From: Planctomycetota bacterium
Lineage (GTDB): Bacteria; Planctomycetota; PLA2; JAEUHO01
Direction: 5' to 3'
Assembly: GCA_020851795.1 (NCBI GenBank)
Contig: JADZCA010000077.1
Span: 1 to 54,223, forward strand
DNA: 54,223 nt
The notes under the pieces were generated by a model, which saw only the letters and a list, made by a program, of their open reading frames with translations, was not told the origin of the DNA and searched no databases. This document shows positions 34,039 through 40,366 of this stretch, piece after piece. Position 1 is the stretch's first letter. Each line of letters opens with the position of its first letter. The translations under genes were made by a program, and so were the position numbers.

Positions 34039-35140
34039 CCTCGTCGCCCTCGTGCGCCTCGAGGGGCTGCGCCGCCTGCGGGCGCCGTCGGCGACGGCGC
34101 TCCTCGTGGGGCTCGCCGCCGCCCTCGTCGCGTCGCTCGCGCTCCCGGGCGAGGCGCACGGCCGCGCCGCCGCGGCGCTCGAGGGCGCGCTGGCCGCGCT
34201 CGCGGTGGCGGCGGCGCTCGTCGCCGCGGGTGCCGCCGCGTCGCTGCCGGCGGACCGCGCGGCCGGCGCGGCGGCGTGGCTCGCGGCCACCGGCGCGCCC
34301 GTGCCGGCGCGCCGCGCGGCGCCCGCGCTCGCGGCCGCCGGCCTCGCGGTCGGCGTCGCCGCGGCGGGCGCGGGGCTCGTCGCGGCGATCGCAGGCGCCA
34401 CGGGTCTCGCGGTCCCGACGCGGGTCGCGCACCCGATCGCGGTGCGCACGCCGACGGTGCTCGTCGCGGCCGCCCCCGGGCGCGCCGCGTCGGAGGCGAC
34501 GCTGCCCGCAGGCGACGGGCCGTTCGAGGTGGACGTCGCCCCGCGCTGGCGCCGGGACGCGCTGGACGCGGCCGCCGCCGGCACGCTGCGCCTCGTCGTC
34601 CGCGACGCCGACGGCGCTCGCACGCTCGAGGTGCCCGCGCGCGGCACGGTCGCCGTCGGCGAGCCCCGCGGTCCGGTGACGCTCGCGGCCGCCGACCCGC
34701 GCGTGGACGTCGTGCTGCGCGGTGCGCGCCGCCTCGGGCCCGCGGTCCCGCCGTGGCTCAACGCGCTCCTCGCGGGGCTGCTCGTCGGGCTCGCGTGCGC
34801 GTGCGGCGCGCCCCTCGCGGCGCTGCTCGCGCGCGGCACCTCCGCCGCCACCGCGGGCGTCGCGACCGCGCTGCTGCTGCTCGTCGGCGCGACGCGCGAG
34901 GCGCTGCTCGGGATGGCCGCCGGCGCCGACGCGCTCGCGGGCGGCGCGGCGGCGGCGGCCGTGCTGCGGGGCGCGGTGGCGCTGGCGCCCGACCTCGCCG
35001 CGCTCGCCGCGGTCGGCGACGCGGCGGCGGGACGCGCGCTGTCGGCGGCGTCGTTCGCGCGGTTGCTCCCCGCCGTCGCGCACGCGGGCGTCGTCGCGGC
35101 GCTGCTCGCCTTCGTGCCCGACCGGAGGCCGCGGCGGTGA
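34031..35140 (+). CDS. ABC-2 type permease with an extracytoplasmic insert
   Basis: A 369-residue Ala/Leu-rich integral membrane protein. Three N-terminal helices (ALLVGLAAALVASLALPG, ALAALAVAAALVAAGAAASL, AAAGLAVGVAAAGAGLVAAI) are followed by a ~110-residue beta-rich loop (~130-240; FEVDVAPRWRRD, RLVVRDADGARTLEVPARG, RVDVVLRGARRL), then four more helices ending VVAALLAFVPDRR. The start GTG overlaps the ATPase gene. It is the membrane half of the exporter. The loop is unusual for ABC-2 permeases and may be the substrate-side domain. Family assignment rests on context and topology. Confidence 0.8.
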   Translation: MASLVALVRLEGLRRLRAPSATALLVGLAAALVASLALPGEAHGRAAAALEGALAALAVAAALVAAGAAASLPADRAAGAAAWLAATGAPVPARRAAPALAAAGLAVGVAAAGAGLVAAIAGATGLAVPTRVAHPIAVRTPTVLVAAAPGRAASEATLPAGDGPFEVDVAPRWRRDALDAAAAGTLRLVVRDADGARTLEVPARGTVAVGEPRGPVTLAAADPRVDVVLRGARRLGPAVPPWLNALLAGLLVGLACACGAPLAALLARGTSAATAGVATALLLLVGATREALLGMAAGADALAGGAAAAAVLRGAVALAPDLAALAAVGDAAAGRALSAASFARLLPAVAHAGVVAALLAFVPDRRPRR

Positions 35141-36003
35141 AGGCGACGGGCGTCCTCCTCGTCGGCGGCCTCGCGTGCCTTGTGGGCGCGACGCTCGTGC
35201 CCGGCGGGCCGTCGGCGGCGCCCGGCGACCCTGCCGCGGGACTGGGCGGCCTGCGGACCGCGGTGGTGGGGGGGATGTTCCTGCGCGGCGAGGCGCTGCG
35301 GCGCGAGGGGCGCCTCGACGAGGCCGTCGCCCTCTGGCAGCGCATGCTCGCGCTCGACCCGGACGCCGTCTCCGCGCGCGACCACCTCGCCGACGTGCTC
35401 GCGCACGACCTGCGGGCCGCCGCGCCCGACGACGAGGTCCGGGTGCGGCGCTGGCGCGACGCCGAGGCGTTGGTGGACGACGGGCTCGCGCGCGACCCGG
35501 ACGCGGTGCGGCTCCTGTGGCGCAAGGCCGACCTGCTGCTCGTCGTGCCCGCGGGCGACGCGGTCGTCGCGACGGCGCTCGCGGCCGCCGGGCGCGACCG
35601 GGAGCGCGAGGCGATCGACGCGCTCACGCGGGCCGCGCGCCTCGCGGGCGACGTGCCACGGCTCGGGCGCATCCACCTGGAGCTGCTGGTGCGCACGCTC
35701 CCGCGCCTGGCGGCGCAGCGGCTGGCGGCGCGCGACGCCTCGGTGGACGGGCTGCTGCGCGCGGGGGCCGAGGTGCTCAAGGCGCGTCGCGACGAGCTCG
35801 ACGAGCTCGTCCTCGACCCCGAGCCGCCCTACGTGCCGGCGTCGGTGGTCCTTCAAGGGGGGCTCGCGCTCGTCGCGGCGGTCCGCGCGGCGGTCGAGGC
35901 GCGGCCGCCACGCCTCGACGAGGCCCGTCGGCTGCTCGACGGCTACGTCTCGACGGTGGGCGACGACCGGGTGGCGGAGGCGCTGCGTCCCCTCCTGCGC
36001 TGA
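35137..36003 (+). CDS. TPR protein of the ABC transporter operon
   Basis: A 288-residue protein with an N-terminal hydrophobic segment (KATGVLLVGGLACLVGATLV), probably an anchor or signal, then TPR-like helices: FLRGEALRREGRLDEAVALW and VSARDHLADVLAHDL, REREAIDALTRAARLAGDVP. It starts GTG overlapping the permease stop (GTGA), so it is translated with the exporter. A role as periplasmic partner of the exporter is inferred. Nothing enzymatic. Confidence 0.75.
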   Translation: MKATGVLLVGGLACLVGATLVPGGPSAAPGDPAAGLGGLRTAVVGGMFLRGEALRREGRLDEAVALWQRMLALDPDAVSARDHLADVLAHDLRAAAPDDEVRVRRWRDAEALVDDGLARDPDAVRLLWRKADLLLVVPAGDAVVATALAAAGRDREREAIDALTRAARLAGDVPRLGRIHLELLVRTLPRLAAQRLAARDASVDGLLRAGAEVLKARRDELDELVLDPEPPYVPASVVLQGGLALVAAVRAAVEARPPRLDEARRLLDGYVSTVGDDRVAEALRPLLR

Positions 36004-36079
36004 GGACGGGCGTGCCGCGGGTCCCGCGGGGGCGCCCACAACCGGGGGCGCCGACGGTGGGGAAACGAAGGGGCTCGAT

Positions 36080-36085
36080 TAGGCT
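36080..36085 (+). promoter_or_regulatory. -10-like element TAGGCT of rsfS
   Basis: TAGGCT lies 26 nt before the rsfS ATG, with an AAGGAAGG ribosome-binding site between, so this gene has a true leader. Confidence 0.45.
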
Positions 36086-36111
36086 GCGGGCGGCTCCAAG
36101 GAAGGCCCCGG

Positions 36112-37050
36112 ATGACCGAGCTCCCCCCGCCCGCCTCCGTCGACTCCCTCGCGCTCGCGCGCCGGCTCGCCACGCTGGCCGCCGAGCGGCGGGCGACCGA
36201 CCTCCTCCTGCTCGACGTGCGCGAGCTCGTGGACTACACGGACTTCTTCCTCCTCGCGACGGGGCAGAGCGCGCGCCAGAACCAGGCGATCGGCGAGCAC
36301 CTCGTCAAGACGATGAAGGGCGAGCACCGCTACGCGCTCTCGAAGTCGGGCCTCGACACCGGCTCGTGGATCTGCATCGACCTCGGCGACGTCGTCGTCC
36401 ACGTCTTCGAGCCCGAGATGCGCGCCCGCTACGACCTCGAGCTGCTCTGGGCGGACGCGCCGCGCCCCGACGTCGCCGAGGAGACGCCCGCGGTCGCCGC
36501 GGTCGAGGCGCCCGCCGTCGCGGCGGCGGCGCCCGCGGCCGAGCCGACGCCGGCGACCCCGCGCCGTCGTCGCGTGACGCGCAAGGCTGCGGTCGAGGAC
36601 GCCGACGCCGCCAACGCGCCCGAGGGGACGCGCCCGCCGCTCGACGAGCCCGAGCCCGAGGTCAAGAAGCCGCTCCCGCGCACGCGGCGCGAGGTGTGGG
36701 GGCTCACGCCCCCGGCCGCTTCGACGCCCGCCGCCGCGCCGGCCGCAGCGGATCCCGAGGCGGAGCCGGAGGCCCCGGCGGCGCTCCCGCCGACGCCGCG
36801 CGCCCCGGCGGCGCGGCGCGAGCGCGCCGCGGCCCCGGCGCCGAAGACCCCGGCCCCGAGGGCTTCGGCCCCGGCGCGTCGCCCCGCGACCGCCAAGCCG
36901 GCACCGAAGGGCAAGCCCGTGCCCGGCAAGGCGACGGCGAAGGGCAAGGCCAAGCCGGCCGCGGCGCGAAAGCCCGCCGCGTCGAAGGCGAAGCCCGCGC
37001 CGAAGTCGTCGGCGTCCAAGCCGCGCACGTCGCCGCCTCGCCGGAGGTAG
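36112..37050 (+). CDS. rsfS: Ribosome silencing factor RsfS with a long basic tail
   Basis: RsfS binds L14 on the 50S subunit and blocks 30S joining under starvation. The conserved core (residues ~1-120) has DLLLLDVRELVDYTDFFLLA, QSARQNQAIGEHLVKTMKG and SWICIDLGDVVVHVFEPEMR, ending ELLWADAP. The usual family length is ~105-130; here ~190 extra residues follow: first an Ala/Pro/Glu-rich acidic linker, then a highly basic Lys/Ala/Pro tail (e.g. KPAPKGKPVPGKATAKGKAK) like histone H1 tails. AAGGAAGG precedes the ATG. The tail might add rRNA binding; function inferred. Confidence 0.93.
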   Translation: MTELPPPASVDSLALARRLATLAAERRATDLLLLDVRELVDYTDFFLLATGQSARQNQAIGEHLVKTMKGEHRYALSKSGLDTGSWICIDLGDVVVHVFEPEMRARYDLELLWADAPRPDVAEETPAVAAVEAPAVAAAAPAAEPTPATPRRRRVTRKAAVEDADAANAPEGTRPPLDEPEPEVKKPLPRTRREVWGLTPPAASTPAAAPAAADPEAEPEAPAALPPTPRAPAARRERAAAPAPKTPAPRASAPARRPATAKPAPKGKPVPGKATAKGKAKPAAARKPAASKAKPAPKSSASKPRTSPPRRR

Positions 37051-37160
37051 GAGCCGCGTCCCTTCGCCGACGTCGGCAGGACAGCGTCCCGTTCGCGAGG
37101 CGCGCGGACGGGTGACCTTGGTGAAAAGGTACGCGGCTCGGTACCGCCGCGCGGTACCGC

Positions 37161-37790
37161 CTACAGCCGCTCGGCGGCGTCGAACTCGGACCAGTCCACC
37201 TTGCCGTCGCGGTTCGTGTCCGGGTTGCCGTACGCCGAGCCGATGCCCTGCATCTCGGTGCGGTCGAGCATGCCGTCGTGGTTCACGTCGAGCGCCTCGA
37301 AGGCGAGGCGGCGCTCGGTCGTGGCGTCGAGCGTCACGGGCTTCATCGTCTGAAAGATCGCCTGCACCGAGAGCTCGAGCGTCGAGTTGCCGGCGTCCAC
37401 CACCTCGATGTGGCCGTTGCGCCGGGGCTCGAAACGCTTGGCGTTGCCCAGCGAGTCCACGAAGCCGACCTGCTCGGACCGGTCGAGGCCGTAGACCTCG
37501 TACACCGTGAACGACGGGCCGCCGCGGACCTCGCGGTGCGCACGCGCGACGACGTAGCCGAGCCGGCGCGGCGGGCTCGAGGGCGCGTCCCCGGGCACCT
37601 GCACCGTCCAGATCCCCTGCGACGTGCCCACGAGCCACGCCCCGCGGTCGAGCGAGAGCTCGCCGACCGGGGCCGCGTCCGTGGAACCCGGCGACGGGGC
37701 ACGGGACCCGCGGCGCGAGGCGCAGCCGGGGACGACGAGGGCGAGCACGACGAGCGCCGCGAGGGCGCAGGACTTCCGGCGGAACGACAT
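37161..37790 (-). CDS. Lipoprotein with a C-terminal EF-hand pair
   Basis: A 209-residue protein with a lipoprotein signal (SFRRKSCALAALVVLALVVP then lipobox GC, Cys near residue 22). The middle part is a beta-rich region without recognised family (GAWLVGTSQGIWTVQVPGD, RGGPSFTVYEVYGLDRSE, NGHIEVVDAGNSTLELSVQ). The end has two EF-hands: ALDVNHDGMLDRTEM and NPDTNRDGKVDWSEF. Likely a surface calcium-binding lipoprotein. Divergent from the DinG-like gene; the two share a bidirectional promoter (37823-37829). ATG at 37790 puts the signal at the N-terminus. Confidence 0.8.
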   Translation of the reverse strand: MSFRRKSCALAALVVLALVVPGCASRRGSRAPSPGSTDAAPVGELSLDRGAWLVGTSQGIWTVQVPGDAPSSPPRRLGYVVARAHREVRGGPSFTVYEVYGLDRSEQVGFVDSLGNAKRFEPRRNGHIEVVDAGNSTLELSVQAIFQTMKPVTLDATTERRLAFEALDVNHDGMLDRTEMQGIGSAYGNPDTNRDGKVDWSEFDAAERL

Positions 37791-37822
37791 GGGTGCGCGG
37801 AGGCCTCCCGGGGCGAACGGCG

Positions 37823-37829
37823 TAGGATA
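37823..37829. promoter_or_regulatory. Symmetric bidirectional -10 (TAGGATA)
   Basis: On the plus strand TAGGAT (37823-37828) and on the minus strand TATCCT (37829-37824) overlap by five bases between divergent genes. This is the geometry of a bidirectional promoter with a shared -10. Confidence 0.5.
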
Positions 37830-37956
37830 GCCCGCCCGCGAACGCCCGGACAAGGTCGGGCCTGACGCGATCGCCGAGAGGCCCCCCATCGACGACCGCC
37901 CGCCCCTCCCCGACGCCGCCGACCTCCTCCGCCCCGGAGGGCCCGTCTCGACCGCG

Positions 37957-39855
37957 ATGGGGGGCTTCGAGGACCGCCCGCAGCAGCTGCGGATGGCCCG
38001 GGCGGTCGGCGCGGCCCTCGAGGGCGGCCGCCACCTCCTCGTCGAGGCGGGGACCGGGGTCGGCAAGTCCTTCGCCTACCTCGTCCCGGCGCTGCGGTTC
38101 GCCGCCGCCACGGGCCGCAAGGTGGCCGTCGCCACCAGCACGATCGCGCTGCAGGAGCAGCTGGTCGGCAAGGACCTCCCCCTGCTCGCCCGGGCGCTCC
38201 CCTTCCCGGTGACCGCGGCGCTCGTCAAGGGGCGGGGCAACTACCTCTGCACCCGCCGGCTCAAGCTCGCGCTCGAGCCCACCGGCGAGCTGTTCCCCGA
38301 GGAGGAGCCGCGTCGCCAGCTCGCCGAGGTGGACCGCCTCGTCGCCGCCGGGGCGACGAGCCGCCAGGACCTCCCCTTCGTCCCCCGCGAGGACGTCTGG
38401 GACGCCGTGCGGGCCGAGAGCGGCAACTGCCTCCACCGGCAGTGCCCGTGGTTCGCCTCCTGCGGCTACCAGGACGCCCGCCGGCGGGCCCACGAGGCCT
38501 CGCTCCTCGTGATGAACCACCACGTGCTGCTGGCCGACCTCGCCCTGCGGCGCTCGGGGGCGTCGTTCCTCCCCGACGTGGACGCCGTGGTGGTGGACGA
38601 GGCCCACGACCTCGAGGACACGGCCTCCGAGGCCCTCGGCACCCACGTCGGCTCGCGCGGCATGGGCTGGGCGCTCGGGCGCCTGTGGAACGAGCGGCGG
38701 TCCACCGGCCTGCTCGCGCGCGTCCCCGACCCCGCGCTGCGCGCCCTCGTCGACGACGCGCGGCGGGCGTCGCGGGCGCTGTTCGAGCGCGTCCGCGCCG
38801 TGGCGGGCGGGGCCGACGTCGCCGCGACCGCGCCGCTCTCGGGCCCGCTGCCCACCGACGAGGGGCTCGCCGAGCGCCTCGAGGCCCTCGGGCACGCGCT
38901 CGTGGCGACGTCGGCGACGCTGCCGCGCGACCTCGCGCTCGAGATGGGGGCCCGCGGCGCCGGCTGCGCCGCGCTCGCCGCGTCGGTGCGCGACGCCGTG
39001 CTCGGCGCCGACGAGGCGCACGCGGCGTGGGCCGAGGCCGACCCGCGGGGCCACGCCGCGCTCGTGCGCGCGCCGGTGGACGCGGGCCCGCTGCTGCGCG
39101 AGGTGCTGTTCGGGGCCTTCGGCACCGTCGTTTTGACCAGCGCCACGCTCGCGGTGGGGCGGCCGCCCTCGTTCGCCTTCGCGCGCGAGCGCCTCGGGGT
39201 GGACGACGCCGACGAGCTCGCGCTAGGGAGCCCCTTCGACTTCGCGCGCCAGGCGCGGATCGTGGTCCGCACCGACCTGCCCGACCCCGCGCGCGCCCCG
39301 GCCGCCTTCGAGGCCGCCCTCCCCGAGGCCGTGCTCGCCGCGGTGCGCCGCACGCGCGGCGGCGCGTTCGTGCTCTTCACCTCGTACGACTCGATGCGGC
39401 GCACCGCCGCCGCCGTGCGCGACGCGCTCGAGGGCGACGGGCTCGAGGTGCTCGTGCAGGGCGAGGACCTGCCGCGCACCGCGATGCTCGACCGCTTCCG
39501 CGCCTCCGACGCCGTGCTCTTCGGCGTCGCGTCGTTCTGGCAGGGCGTGGACGTCCCCGGCGACGCGCTGCGCAACGTCGTGGTGACGCGGCTGCCCTTC
39601 GACGTCCCGACGCACCCCTTGGCGCGCGCCCGCGCGGCGCGGCTCGAGCGCGCGGGGCGCAGCGCGTTCGAGCACCTCTCGCTGCCCCACGCCGCGCTGC
39701 GGCTCAAGCAGGGCTTCGGGCGGCTCGTGCGCCGCGCCACCGACCGCGGCATCGTCGTGATCCTCGACCCGCGCGTCGTCACGCGCGCCTACGGCCGCGC
39801 GCTCCTCGAGACGCTGCCGGAGTGCCCGGTGGACCTCGAGACCGCCGACGCATGA
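37957..39855 (+). CDS. DinG-family ATP-dependent DNA helicase
   Basis: A superfamily 2 XPD/DinG-like 5'-3' helicase with an Fe-S cluster. Walker A is VEAGTGVGKSFAYLVPALRF (~29-48), DEAH is VVVDEAHDLED (~211-221), and the four cluster Cys are at about 98, 158, 163 and 169 (NYLCTRR, NCLHRQCPWFASC). Motifs V/VI: FGVASFWQGVDVPGD and LKQGFGRLVRRATDRG. No N-terminal exonuclease domain. Coordinates use the first ATG, but family-like sequence continues upstream in frame (LLRPGGPVSTA); no ATG/GTG/TTG exists there, and an ATC at 37888, with GAGAGG 7 nt before it, may be the real start (655 residues). Confidence 0.9.
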   Translation: MGGFEDRPQQLRMARAVGAALEGGRHLLVEAGTGVGKSFAYLVPALRFAAATGRKVAVATSTIALQEQLVGKDLPLLARALPFPVTAALVKGRGNYLCTRRLKLALEPTGELFPEEEPRRQLAEVDRLVAAGATSRQDLPFVPREDVWDAVRAESGNCLHRQCPWFASCGYQDARRRAHEASLLVMNHHVLLADLALRRSGASFLPDVDAVVVDEAHDLEDTASEALGTHVGSRGMGWALGRLWNERRSTGLLARVPDPALRALVDDARRASRALFERVRAVAGGADVAATAPLSGPLPTDEGLAERLEALGHALVATSATLPRDLALEMGARGAGCAALAASVRDAVLGADEAHAAWAEADPRGHAALVRAPVDAGPLLREVLFGAFGTVVLTSATLAVGRPPSFAFARERLGVDDADELALGSPFDFARQARIVVRTDLPDPARAPAAFEAALPEAVLAAVRRTRGGAFVLFTSYDSMRRTAAAVRDALEGDGLEVLVQGEDLPRTAMLDRFRASDAVLFGVASFWQGVDVPGDALRNVVVTRLPFDVPTHPLARARAARLERAGRSAFEHLSLPHAALRLKQGFGRLVRRATDRGIVVILDPRVVTRAYGRALLETLPECPVDLETADA

Positions 39856-39922
39856 CGCCCCGGTCGGCTCGGCTCCCGCGCCGGCGTTGCCCGGCGGCGC
39901 GCGCGCCGGTAGGAGAGGCGCG

Positions 39923-40360
39923 ATGAAGGTCGCCCTGCCCAAGGCCGGTCCCGGCGTCCGCGCGCCGGCCCCGCTCGTCTCGGCGGTGGTCGTCGACCTC
40001 CTCGTCGGGGCGTGCACCGTCGTCGCCGGCGCCCTCGCCGCCGTGCGCGGCGCGTTCCCGGCCCACCCGTGGTTCCCGTGGGCGCTCGCGGCCTTCGGGG
40101 CGGCGCTCGTCGTCACCGCGGTCGCCTCGGCGCGCATGCACCCGGCGGGGCTCACGTGGCGCCGCCGCCTCGGCTACGTCGCCCTCCTCGCGCTCGCGTG
40201 GCGCCGCGGCCCGCTCGACGGCGCGCCGGCGTGGGTCGTGGTGCTCGTGGTCGTCTACGTCGGCGCGACGTGGGTCGCGCTCGTGCTCGCGGGCCGCGCG
40301 CTCTCGCGGGCGATCGCGGTCCGGACGGGGGAGGACCACCCCGCCGACGGCCCGCGCTGA
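39923..40360 (+). CDS. Small four-helix membrane protein
   Basis: A 145-residue hydrophobic protein with helices LVSAVVVDLLVGACTVVAGA, WALAALFG-like PWALAAFGAALVVTAVASA, LGYVALLALAW and VVVLVVVYVGATWVALVLAG. No family recognised. AGGAGAGG precedes the ATG closely; TAGGAG also fits a -10-like box 7 nt from the start, so leaderless and led translation cannot be told apart. It converges on the hybrid kinase gene with 6 nt between stops. Confidence 0.65.
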   Translation: MKVALPKAGPGVRAPAPLVSAVVVDLLVGACTVVAGALAAVRGAFPAHPWFPWALAAFGAALVVTAVASARMHPAGLTWRRRLGYVALLALAWRRGPLDGAPAWVVVLVVVYVGATWVALVLAGRALSRAIAVRTGEDHPADGPR

Positions 40361-40366
40361 GCGTCC

